Assembly (NCBI GenBank): GCA_021780615.1 | Contig: JAJXYJ010000014.1 | Coordinates: 1-34,056 of the forward strand | Reading direction: 5' to 3' | Origin: a bacterium | GTDB lineage: Bacteria > Patescibacteriota > Minisyncoccia > UBA6257 > JAGOQP01 | Length of the DNA: 34,056 nucleotides | Part shown: positions 1 to 6,615 of the stretch, piece by piece | Position numbering within the stretch: position 1 is the stretch's first letter | How the letters are laid out: each line of letters opens with the position of its first letter | The notes under the pieces: model-generated | Told to the model about the DNA's origin: nothing | Seen by the model: the letters and a program-made list of their open reading frames with translations, nothing else | Database searches by the model: none | Position numbers and translations under genes: made by a program

Positions 1-2
1 TG

Positions 3-2876
3 TTACCTAACACCACGTATTACTTCCGCGTTGATGCGCAGAATCAGTATGGTACTACCCATGGTTCAACATTAAGTTTTACCACTCAAAATATCGTAAC
101 GGGTAATGCGCCCCTTGTTACAACAACAGGATCGACTAACGTTGCCCAAAGTTCTGCTACGCTTAACGGACAGGTAAATCCCAATGGCGCTACAACCAAT
201 TACTGGTTTGAATATGGCACGACGCAATCATTTGGCAATACGACGTCCATGCAGTCAGCGGGAGCGGGGAGTTCATTTATAAGCGCCTCAGCCCCGATTT
301 CTGGCTTGGCACCGAGCACCACGTATTACTTCCGCGTTGATGCGCAGAATCAGTACGGCACTACAAATGGATCAATCTTGAGCTTCACCACTCAATCGGG
401 CGGTGGTAGTACTGGTAATGCACCATTGATTATTACCAATGTGGCGACAAACATATCTCAGTATGGCGCTACACTTAACGGACAAGTAAATCCTAATGGC
501 GCCACGACCAATTACTGGTTTGAATATGGCACGACGCAATCATTTGGCAATACGACGTCCATGCAGTCAGCGGGAGCGGGGAGTTCATACAGCAATGTTT
601 CTGTACCAGTTTCCGGCTTGGCACCAAACACCACGTATTACTTCCGCGTTGATGCGCAGAATCAGTATGGTACTACCCATGGTTCAACATTAAGTTTTAC
701 CACTCAAAATATCGTAACGGGTAATGCGCCCCTTGTTACAACAACAGGATCGACTAACGTTGCCCAAAGTTCTGCTACGCTTAACGGACAGGTAAATCCC
801 AATGGCGCTACAACCAACTATTGGTTTGAATATGGCACCACGCAATCATTTGGCAATACGACGTCCATGCAGTCAGCAGGAGCAGGCAGTTCATATCTCA
901 ATGTGACCGTGCCAATTTCTGGCTTGATACAAAACACCACCTACTACTTCCGCGTTGATGCGCAAAATCAGTATGGCACGACGAATGGATCAATTTTGAG
1001 TTTTTATACACAGGCGGGATACAGTAATATGCCGAGCGTTACGACGCTTCAGGCAAGTTCCATATCGGGATATTCCGCGCAACTGAACGGCTACGTTGAT
1101 CCGCAGGGATCTGCTACAACGTATTGGTTTGAATATGGTACGAACCAGTCGTTGGGCATGCAAACACAATCACAGAGTACCTCGGGCGCGGCTAATATAT
1201 CCTCGTATGTTTCTGGATTACAACAGAATGCAACCTACTATTTCCGCGTTGATGCGCAGAATCAGTATGGTACCGTGTATGGATCCATTCTTAGTTTTTC
1301 CACATACCAAGGGGGGAATTATGGAAGTCAGCCAATAGCAAACACAAGCTCTGCAACAAATATTACTAACAATTCATCTCAATTAAACGGTACTATTAAT
1401 TCAAACAACACTTATACCAGTTACTGGTTTGAATATGGCACTACGCAATCATTGGGTAATACCACTGTCTCCCAGTCAGCAGGTTCGGGAAGTGGTAGCT
1501 ATAGCGTTTCCGCGCAGATTTATAACCTTTCACCGAACACCACCTATTATTTCCGCGTTGATGCGCAGAATCAGTATGGTACGGCATACGGAGGCATCCT
1601 TTCATTTTATACCAGTTCCGGAAGTGGCTGTTATGGATCAGGATGTAATAACAATACTGTTGCGCCGTATGTACAAACATATAACGCATCAGGTATCACA
1701 CAGACAACGGCAACATTGTATGGTTCGGTAAATCCAAATGGAACCACGGCAACGGGATGGTTTGAGTATGGCACTGATCCTAATAATTTAGTTAATCGGA
1801 CCAACACGATTAGTATCTATAGCTATACCACCGCAACGAATATGCAGATGTCCATCTCAAATTTGCAGGCGGGCACGACATATTATTTCCGCGCGGCGGC
1901 AAGTAACTATCTAGGCACTTCATATGGTTCAACGTTAAGTTTTACCGCATTTGGACAAACGACCAATGGTCAGGTACCGGTGGCAACTACTAAAGCGGCG
2001 ACCTATATTTCACAAAATTCCGCACTCTTAAACGGTACGGTTAATCCGAATGGCACTGCCGCAACGAACGCATGGTTTGAATATGGCACGTCGCCCTCTC
2101 TTGGATCGCGCACCATAAGCCAGCCAGTCGGATACGGTACACAGGACGCAGTGGTATCAGCGGCGGCAACTGGCCTTATGCCCGGAACGACATACTACTA
2201 CCGCATTGTGGCTCAAAATACCTATGGTTCAACGTATGGCTTTATCTTGGGCTTTACTACCCCGGGAACAACTATTGTTCCTAACAACGGTGGCACCAAT
2301 ACCATTATCGTGAATACCACGAGCTTTGGTGGCGGACAATCGTGTGTGCTTATTGTGCCGACTATTTCAAACGATAAGTTAAATGCCGGTGATCCGTTCA
2401 CCTACACTTTCACCTATCGCAACGGATGTACCTACAATCTTTCCAATGCGTATGCAAAGATTATTCTTCCGACCGAAGTTACCTATATCTCTACTAATTA
2501 TCCGCTCTTCCAGAAAGATTCAAATGGCATCACCTATAATTTGGGAACATTGGTTCCCGGAGCACAGGGAGCTATTAGTATTCAAGGGACGGTCAATACG
2601 GCTGCTATACAGGGAGACATTCTCATCTTCAGTTCGGTCCTCAATTATAGCGATGCAAAGTTACACCCGCAGTCAATCAGTTCATATCTTACCGCTCAAA
2701 TTCTTTCAGGTAAGAACTTGTCGGCAAGCATCTTTGATGCCTTCCGCTCGCTCTTCGGATCATGGTGGTTCTCATTATTGCTCTTGTTGATTATTATCTT
2801 CCTCATTTTATGGTTTGCCTTTTCTAAAAAAAGGAACACTCCTGTTGAAGATGATGTTGATGTGCTCAAGGCATAA
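3..2876 (+). CDS. Repetitive fibronectin-like surface protein, C-terminal membrane anchor (5' partial)
   Basis: The reading frame is open from the first bases of the window, so the true start lies upstream. The product carries seven visible modules of about 100 residues, each with a WFEYGT core and ending in YYFRVDAQNQYGT or a variant, preceded by the end of an eighth. The modules look like fibronectin type III-like beta-sandwich domains. After the last module come a glycine- and asparagine-rich linker, a DUF11-like domain (NAGDPFTYTFTYRNG...), one strongly hydrophobic segment (WWFSLLLLLIIIFLILWFAF) and a short charged tail with KKR. This predicts an extracellular stalk anchored in the cytoplasmic membrane with its C-terminus inside. 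Some modules are identical at DNA level over long stretches, which points to recent duplication or gene conversion. A role in adhesion or host contact is an inference from architecture only. Confidence 0.85.
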   Translation, partial: LPNTTYYFRVDAQNQYGTTHGSTLSFTTQNIVTGNAPLVTTTGSTNVAQSSATLNGQVNPNGATTNYWFEYGTTQSFGNTTSMQSAGAGSSFISASAPISGLAPSTTYYFRVDAQNQYGTTNGSILSFTTQSGGGSTGNAPLIITNVATNISQYGATLNGQVNPNGATTNYWFEYGTTQSFGNTTSMQSAGAGSSYSNVSVPVSGLAPNTTYYFRVDAQNQYGTTHGSTLSFTTQNIVTGNAPLVTTTGSTNVAQSSATLNGQVNPNGATTNYWFEYGTTQSFGNTTSMQSAGAGSSYLNVTVPISGLIQNTTYYFRVDAQNQYGTTNGSILSFYTQAGYSNMPSVTTLQASSISGYSAQLNGYVDPQGSATTYWFEYGTNQSLGMQTQSQSTSGAANISSYVSGLQQNATYYFRVDAQNQYGTVYGSILSFSTYQGGNYGSQPIANTSSATNITNNSSQLNGTINSNNTYTSYWFEYGTTQSLGNTTVSQSAGSGSGSYSVSAQIYNLSPNTTYYFRVDAQNQYGTAYGGILSFYTSSGSGCYGSGCNNNTVAPYVQTYNASGITQTTATLYGSVNPNGTTATGWFEYGTDPNNLVNRTNTISIYSYTTATNMQMSISNLQAGTTYYFRAAASNYLGTSYGSTLSFTAFGQTTNGQVPVATTKAATYISQNSALLNGTVNPNGTAATNAWFEYGTSPSLGSRTISQPVGYGTQDAVVSAAATGLMPGTTYYYRIVAQNTYGSTYGFILGFTTPGTTIVPNNGGTNTIIVNTTSFGGGQSCVLIVPTISNDKLNAGDPFTYTFTYRNGCTYNLSNAYAKIILPTEVTYISTNYPLFQKDSNGITYNLGTLVPGAQGAISIQGTVNTAAIQGDILIFSSVLNYSDAKLHPQSISSYLTAQILSGKNLSASIFDAFRSLFGSWWFSLLLLLIIIFLILWFAFSKKRNTPVEDDVDVLKA
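13..817 (+). repeat. Near-identical intragenic module repeats
   Basis: Bases 13-199 are identical to 631-817 (187 bp, offset 618 = two modules). Bases 196-276 are identical to 508-588 (81 bp, offset 312 = one module). Downstream modules (from about 1020) share the protein motif but have diverged in DNA. The array therefore has a recently homogenised 5' part and an older 3' part. Copy number upstream of the window cannot be seen. Confidence 0.93.
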
Positions 2877-2917
2877 GATGATTGTTATGAGTAATCAGTT
2901 ACTCTAGCTTGTTAAAA

Positions 2918-2960
2918 AATCACTACAAAGCCGCCTATCATAGGCGGCTTTGTAGTGATT
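2918..2960. terminator. Perfect 20-bp stem hairpin after the surface protein gene
   Basis: The arms at 2918-2937 and 2941-2960 are perfect complements with a TCA loop. On the + strand no T-run follows. On the minus strand the hairpin is followed by six T. The right arm runs into the -35 box of the rplJ promoter. It probably insulates the two transcription units, but its efficiency as a + strand terminator is uncertain. Confidence 0.6.
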
Positions 2961-2987
2961 GACAGTATTAATATAACCCTGTATACT
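2959..2987 (+). promoter_or_regulatory. Promoter of rplJ-rplL
   Basis: TTGACA at 2959-2964 and TATACT at 2982-2987 are separated by 17 bp. Transcription would begin near 2994, just upstream of the L10-type leader. Confidence 0.75.
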
Positions 2988-2993
2988 CCATAC

Positions 2994-3062
2994 AAAGTCT
3001 GCAGACAGTAGGTCCGCCGGAGGCGGATAATGTCATTGATACATGGCACCTACCGAGGATAT
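2994..3062 (+). promoter_or_regulatory. Ribosomal protein L10 leader
   Basis: The leader has the GACAGTAGGT segment followed by a palindromic stem (TCCGCCGGAGGCGGA, 3013-3027) and the CCTACCGAGGAT element at about 3052-3063. This arrangement matches the L10 leader known from other bacteria, where L10(L12)4 binds its own mRNA to repress rplJ-rplL. AGTAGGT can pair with ACCTACC. Family assignment is by recognition of these elements, not by a covariance search. Confidence 0.7.
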
Positions 3063-3077
3063 AACTCTTTTTTGTCG

Positions 3078-3107
3078 CGACTTTTAATATGCAAAGGTCG
3101 TTTTTTT
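3078..3107 (+). terminator. Attenuator hairpin in the rplJ leader
   Basis: CGACTTTT (3078-3085) pairs with AAAGGTCG (3093-3100, one G-U pair) and is followed by seven T (3101-3107), all upstream of the rplJ start. Its place after the L10 leader suggests premature termination when L10 is in excess. Confidence 0.6.
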
Positions 3108-3128
3108 ATCTGGTAGATATAACACCGT

Positions 3129-3632
3129 ATGAAATCAAAAATACAAAAAAATAAAGAAATAGAAAACGTGAGTGCGTTGGCGCAGAAAGCCCAATCAGTT
3201 CTTTTTGTTGATTTTACCAAAACACCCGTATCTGAAATCACTGCTCTTAAAAATAGTCTTCGAGCACTTGGGGCGACGTATAAAGTTATTAAAAAGAGAT
3301 TGTTGGCGCGCGTACTTGCTCAACACAACATATCAGCTGACGTGTTGCAGTTTGAAAAACAGGTAGCGGCGATATTTTCCAGCAAGGATATTTCGAGCAT
3401 TGCTAATCCAGTGGCAAGTTTTGCAAAGGAGGCAGTCAAGAAAAATATGCAGTTTCAGATGTTGGGCGGATATGATGGGCAGGCACACTTGTTCTTTGCG
3501 CAGGAAGAAATCAAACGCATCGGACAGTTACCGTCTCGTGACGTGCTCATTGCGCAGTTTGCAGGCCTCTTAAAAGCTCCCATGAATCAGTTGGCATATG
3601 TGCTTTCAAAAGTGGGAGAAGGGAAGAAGTAG
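3129..3632 (+). CDS. rplJ: 50S ribosomal protein L10
   Basis: The 167-residue protein fits L10. It has an N-terminal region that binds 23S rRNA (FVDFTKTPVSEITALKNSLRALGATYKVIKKRLL), a central alpha/beta part, and a C-terminal helix (LAYVLSKVGEGKK) that serves as the platform for L7/L12 dimers. It is followed by rplL after a 229-bp gap. No Shine-Dalgarno sequence precedes the ATG (GATATAACACCGT). Control is probably through the upstream leader and attenuator. Confidence 0.95.
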   Translation: MKSKIQKNKEIENVSALAQKAQSVLFVDFTKTPVSEITALKNSLRALGATYKVIKKRLLARVLAQHNISADVLQFEKQVAAIFSSKDISSIANPVASFAKEAVKKNMQFQMLGGYDGQAHLFFAQEEIKRIGQLPSRDVLIAQFAGLLKAPMNQLAYVLSKVGEGKK

Positions 3633-3861
3633 AAAGTATTAAGGAATAAGTATGAAGAAGTAAGGAAGAATTAAAATCCCAAATTACAAATTCTACATAA
3701 TAAATAATCCGCCAACTGGCGGACTGAATCAAAAATAAATTTGTTTTTATTGTTGGCATTTGGATATTATCTGATACTTGGTGCTTGAGATTTGGGATTT
3801 CCTTATTCCACACTACTAACTCCTTACTACTCCTTTGTATATCATTAACTAACACATTACT
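3633..3861. other. AT-rich spacer between rplJ and rplL
   Basis: No gene is visible. The spacer contains the short palindrome TCCGCCAACTGGCGGA (3708-3723), related to the TCCGCC/GGCGGA palindrome in the rplJ leader, and several purine- or pyrimidine-biased stretches. There is no terminator, so rplL is probably cotranscribed with rplJ. Confidence 0.6.
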
Positions 3862-4233
3862 ATGAACGAAAAATTTAAAGACATCGTTGAAAAAATAGAA
3901 TCAATGACGACGCTTGAAATAGCGGATTTAGTGAAAGCATTGGAGGAGAAGTTTGGCGTATCAGCGGCAATGCCGGTTGGCGCAGGGGCCGCGGGTGCGG
4001 GAGCTGCCGCCGCAGAAGAAAAAACTTCATTTAACGTTGTGTTAAAGAGCGGTGGTGAACAGAAAATTAATGTCATCAAAGCGGTAAAGGAAATCACCGG
4101 TCTCGGTCTTAAAGAGGCAAAAGATTTGGTTGATGGTGCACCAAAGCCTATAAAGGAGAATGTTAAGAAAGAAGAGGCTGAAGAAATGAAAAAGAAACTT
4201 GAAGACGTTGGTGCTGTTGTTGAATTACAATAG
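3862..4233 (+). CDS. rplL: 50S ribosomal protein L7/L12
   Basis: The 123 residues show the L7/L12 plan. An N-terminal dimerisation helix pair ([26 protein letters not shown]) is followed by an alanine/glycine-rich hinge (residues about 33-54) and the C-terminal factor-binding domain ([20 protein letters not shown], then [15 protein letters not shown]). The protein forms the flexible ribosomal stalk that recruits translation GTPases. There is no Shine-Dalgarno sequence before the ATG. A strong terminator follows. Confidence 0.97.
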   Translation: MNEKFKDIVEKIESMTTLEIADLVKALEEKFGVSAAMPVGAGAAGAGAAAAEEKTSFNVVLKSGGEQKINVIKAVKEITGLGLKEAKDLVDGAPKPIKENVKKEEAEEMKKKLEDVGAVVELQ

Positions 4234-4257
4234 TATATCAATGTGCTTTTGTGCCTT

Positions 4258-4288
4258 AAAACCCGCCGTTGCAAAATGGCGGGTTTTT
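4258..4288 (+). terminator. Intrinsic terminator of rplJ-rplL
   Basis: AAAACCCGCC (4258-4267) pairs with GGCGGGTTTT (4278-4287), followed by a further T. It lies 24 bp past the rplL stop codon. Confidence 0.9.
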
Positions 4289-4344
4289 AGATACACTGCA
4301 GGTTACGTTGGTACGTAAAACGAGCCCTGTAGCCTATCTTTATT

Positions 4345-4386
4345 GGGGCGTTTAGCGTAGCTGGTTAGAGCGTTGTATCATTACCT
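4345..4386 (+). pseudogene. tRNA 5'-half fragment 1
   Basis: GGGGCGTTTAGCGTAGCTGG and the following TTAGAGCG form a tRNA-like acceptor 5' strand and a complete D-arm. The sequence ends after the start of an anticodon arm (…ATCATTACC). No matching 3' half follows. Confidence 0.55.
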
Positions 4387-4393
4387 CGTTAAA

Positions 4394-4432
4394 GGACACT
4401 TAGTTTAGTGGTAGAACGTCGCATTGTTACCC
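4394..4432 (+). pseudogene. tRNA 5'-half fragment 2, copy of tRNA-Val 5' end
   Basis: The segment from TTAGTTTAGTGG to GTCGCATT (about 4401-4425) is the same as the 5' half of the functional tRNA-Val(CAC) at 4447. It then stops in the anticodon loop with TTACCC. The first bases (GGACAC) differ from GCACCC. It is a truncated duplication. Confidence 0.7.
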
Positions 4433-4446
4433 TATTAGATACAAAT

Positions 4447-4518
4447 GCACCCTTAGTTTAGTGGTAGAACGTCGCATTCACATTGCGAAGGTCGTAGGTT
4501 CGATCCCTACAGGGTGCA
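4447..4518 (+). tRNA. tRNA-Val (anticodon CAC)
   Basis: The acceptor stem GCACCCT/AGGGTGC is perfect. The D-arm is GTTT…GAAC. The anticodon stem TCGCA/TGCGA carries the loop TTCACAT, giving anticodon CAC. The T-arm is GTAGG-TTCGATC-CCTAC and the discriminator is A. CCA is not encoded (CAG follows). Confidence 0.95.
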
Positions 4519-4521
4519 CAG

Positions 4522-4662
4522 GATTGATCTAACGGGGCGGGTTGCAAAGGGTTTAAGAGCAGTTGACTGCTTTTAAACGGGCATCCTGCTATCGCGAAGC
4601 GATAGCAGGATGCCCTGGAACGTAAGTTTTTTGCCAGTCGGCGGACCCTACCAGGCGCACAG
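4522..4662 (+). repeat. tRNA-Val 3'-end flanked unit (141 bp)
   Basis: The unit follows the tRNA directly and ends with an imperfect copy of the tRNA 3' end: CCCTACCAGGCGCACAG at 4646-4662 against CCCTACAGGGTGCACAG at 4505-4521, 14 of 17 matching. Inside are a hairpin with a TTGA loop (4551-4578) and, directly abutting it, a perfect 17-bp stem with a GAA loop (4579-4615). A run of six T lies at 4627-4632. It resembles the units at tRNA-Glu and tRNA-Lys. Confidence 0.6.
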
Positions 4663-4683
4663 ATATAACTTCTCGAAAGCTTT

Positions 4684-5325
4684 ATGAAATTTAAAAATGT
4701 CACTATTCGTTTTGTGGACGGTTATGCTATTAGGCAGTTTTTTGATACCGATTTTAACTCTTTTCATTTTAACCAAGGAGACTCGCTTAACTTTGATTCA
4801 AAACGATATATTCCAAAGGGGGAGGCATGGTGCGACGCGGCACTCAAAGATGAGGTTGCATTTTTGGCAAAGGTTGAATTATCTACCATTTCCAGTCGCG
4901 CGCAGGCGGTAAAAAAATTTACTCAAAAAGGAGTGATTCCTGATTTTAAGATACATAAAAGTAGGCAAGGAAAAAATAATATTGTACTTGTGGATGGAAG
5001 CATAGTGCGGCAATATATTGATCCATGGTTTGTGTGCGGTGGGCACGCATACGTGTATGCGTACATTCCTCAAAACGAGATTTGGATTGATGCAAAAATG
5101 GATGCTCGTGATATCCCTCATGTGATAGTACATGAAGCCTTAGAACAAAATCTGATGCATCTCAAGAAAAAAACGTATGATAGCGCCCATGAGTATGCCA
5201 CAGTTGCGGAGCGGGAATCACGCCGTACTGCCGGAGGATCGTATCCCGGAGAAGATGCGTTTCCCTTTGTGAGCTTAAAAAAGATGATACAATCATTTTA
5301 TGTCAGAGGATCAAAAAAAAGATAA
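4684..5325 (+). CDS. Hypothetical protein with metalloprotease-like HE…H motif
   Basis: The product has 213 residues and no signal peptide or membrane segment. I do not recognise a named family. The C-terminal half contains IPHVIVHEALEQNLM followed by YDSAHEYATVAE. This His-Glu then His-Glu spacing resembles zinc-dependent protease-like or phage-associated domains. The N-terminal half has two similar segments (VRFVDGYAIRQFFDTDF and VLVDGSIVRQYIDPWF), suggesting an internal duplication. The gene overlaps the start of the next gene by 26 bp, so the two are probably translationally linked. No Shine-Dalgarno is visible. A protease function is only a suggestion from the motif. Confidence 0.7.
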   Translation: MKFKNVTIRFVDGYAIRQFFDTDFNSFHFNQGDSLNFDSKRYIPKGEAWCDAALKDEVAFLAKVELSTISSRAQAVKKFTQKGVIPDFKIHKSRQGKNNIVLVDGSIVRQYIDPWFVCGGHAYVYAYIPQNEIWIDAKMDARDIPHVIVHEALEQNLMHLKKKTYDSAHEYATVAERESRRTAGGSYPGEDAFPFVSLKKMIQSFYVRGSKKR

Positions 5326-5824
5326 TAAAGTATATGTGAAACATGCGGTGCAATCACCGGGACTATGCGGACCTTCTTCGCTCAAGATTTTGTTGTCTCA
5401 TTTTGATAAAACATACAGCGAAGAGCAGATGATGCAACTTGCATCAGCGACGATGAATGTGGGAACCGAACACGAGGGGATGATTCAAGCCGCCAAAGAA
5501 ATCGGTGGATTTGTGTTTGCAAAAGAGGGAGGCACTATAGAAGAGTTGACGTATTTTATTGAAAAAGAAAACCTTCCCGTTATTATTGGATGGTTTGATA
5601 GGGATGGTGATCATTATAGTGTGGTCATTTCAGTGACCGATAAAAATATTGTTATTTCCGATCCAGCAGTAGATGATCCGGAACGATGGGTGGATAAAGA
5701 AATGTTTCCTGATGTGTGGTTTGATTTTGTGGGTGCTGATGGACGCACGGTATCATGGGGATGGTATATGGTTGTGACATTTGAAAAGAAACATTTTCCC
5801 ATTGAAGGAGGGTACTATTACTAA
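5300..5824 (+). CDS. C39-like papain-fold cysteine peptidase
   Basis: The 174-residue protein has the layout of peptidase C39-like domains. A catalytic cysteine sits in SPGLCGPSSLKILL (about residue 23), a histidine in DRDGDHYSVV, and an aspartate in ISDPAV. Such domains cleave leader peptides or act as stand-alone proteases. There is no transporter domain and no signal peptide, so it would act in the cytoplasm. The ATG lies inside the upstream gene (26-bp overlap). A GTG at about 5336 would remove the overlap and is an alternative start, though it would shorten the region before the catalytic cysteine. The partner substrate is unknown. Confidence 0.75.
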   Translation: MSEDQKKDNKVYVKHAVQSPGLCGPSSLKILLSHFDKTYSEEQMMQLASATMNVGTEHEGMIQAAKEIGGFVFAKEGGTIEELTYFIEKENLPVIIGWFDRDGDHYSVVISVTDKNIVISDPAVDDPERWVDKEMFPDVWFDFVGADGRTVSWGWYMVVTFEKKHFPIEGGYYY

Positions 5825-5943
5825 TATTTCTTTTCTTGATTTTGAATATCATAAGAATATTTTTTTGACGAGCGTCAAGTTTATCCGTATGTAGTGTATG
5901 CAACGGAAGTGGTACACCATGTCTTAAAAACATGGTGTTTTAG

Positions 5944-6029
5944 TTATCCACAGTAAGGTGGTTGCATAGAACGTAATAGTGTATATAATGAATAGATAAG
6001 TGGGGAAAAGTGGATAACTGTGTGGATAA
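5944..6029 (+). promoter_or_regulatory. DnaA-box and MraZ-box-like repeats around the mraZ promoter
   Basis: TTATCCACA (5944-5952) and its reverse complement TGTGGATAA (6021-6029) are perfect DnaA-box consensus sequences. AGTGGATAA (6009-6017) is a one-mismatch box. The same bases read as GTGGGG (6000), GTGGAT (6010) and GTGGAT (6022), which resemble the short GTGG/TGGG direct repeats used by MraZ to repress its own operon. Which protein binds cannot be decided from sequence. Confidence 0.6.
5962..5989 (+). promoter_or_regulatory. Promoter of the mraZ cluster
   Basis: TTGCAT (5962-5967) and a perfect TATAAT (5984-5989) are separated by 16 bp. The putative operator repeats at 6000-6029 lie just downstream of the start of transcription, a good position for repression. 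Confidence 0.7.
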
Positions 6030-6062
6030 GCAGGAAAATCCATTATATAGTGCGCCTTTTTA

Positions 6063-6509
6063 ATGCACCACTCTCATATGTTTCTTGGTGAATTCAAACA
6101 CAACATAGACAACAAGGGGAGAGTTGCCATTCCGGTAAAGTTTCGAACAAAACTTGAAGGTGGTGCTATTTTAACGCGCGGTCTCGATCATTGTTTGTTT
6201 CTTTTGCCGCAACGAGAGTGGGATGCGTTAGTTGAAAAACTTATGCGTCTGCCAATTGCACAAGCAGGGTCTCGAGCATTTGTCCGTCTGATGCTTTCAG
6301 GGGCAAGTGATGTGGAATTTGATGTACAGGGAAGAGTGTTGGTTCCTGAACATTTAAGAACGTATGCGCATTTAACAAAACGCGTGACGGTGACGGGGCT
6401 CTATAATCGCATTGAACTCTGGGATGATGGTGAATGGAGAAAGTACAAAACAAAAACAGAACAAGAATCAGATGAAATCGCCGAAAAACTGGGGGAGCTA
6501 GGAATCTAG
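6063..6509 (+). CDS. mraZ: Transcriptional regulator MraZ
   Basis: The 148-residue protein has two tandem SpoVT/AbrB-like beta-barrel halves: FLGEFKHNIDNKGRVAIPVKFR and, later, DVEFDVQGRVLVPEHLR. MraZ binds short direct repeats upstream of its own gene and represses the division and cell-wall cluster. Family members usually begin at MFLGE, so an internal ATG at 6078 may be the true start. The given start adds MHHSH. No Shine-Dalgarno sequence supports either choice. It heads the order mraZ-rsmH-ftsL-ftsI-murF, the classical dcw arrangement. Confidence 0.93.
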   Translation: MHHSHMFLGEFKHNIDNKGRVAIPVKFRTKLEGGAILTRGLDHCLFLLPQREWDALVEKLMRLPIAQAGSRAFVRLMLSGASDVEFDVQGRVLVPEHLRTYAHLTKRVTVTGLYNRIELWDDGEWRKYKTKTEQESDEIAEKLGELGI

Positions 6510-6514
6510 GAATA

Positions 6515-6612
6515 GAAGTTTTCAATTATCAATTATCAGTTTTCAATCAATGAGACAATGTTAAAATTTCATAATTGCGTTTCATTGGAAATTGATTATT
6601 GGAAATTATAGT
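6515..6612. repeat. AT-rich intergenic repeat (copy 1)
   Basis: The spacer between mraZ and rsmH consists of runs such as TTTTCAATTATCAATTATCAG followed by ATGAGACAATGTTAAAATTT and by TTGGAAATTGATTATTGG, so the two ends are complementary in type. The same words recur in reverse arrangement between grpE and dnaK (21826-21935). Confidence 0.55.
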
Positions 6613-6615
6613 CGT

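Noticed and set aside
13-2270. CRISPR-like array
   Set aside because: The regular repeats of about 300 bp are coding and in frame throughout. They are protein modules.
5944-6029. Origin of replication
   Set aside because: Three DnaA-type boxes are present, but there is no dnaA or dnaN gene and no clear AT-rich unwinding region beyond the promoter. A regulatory role is simpler.
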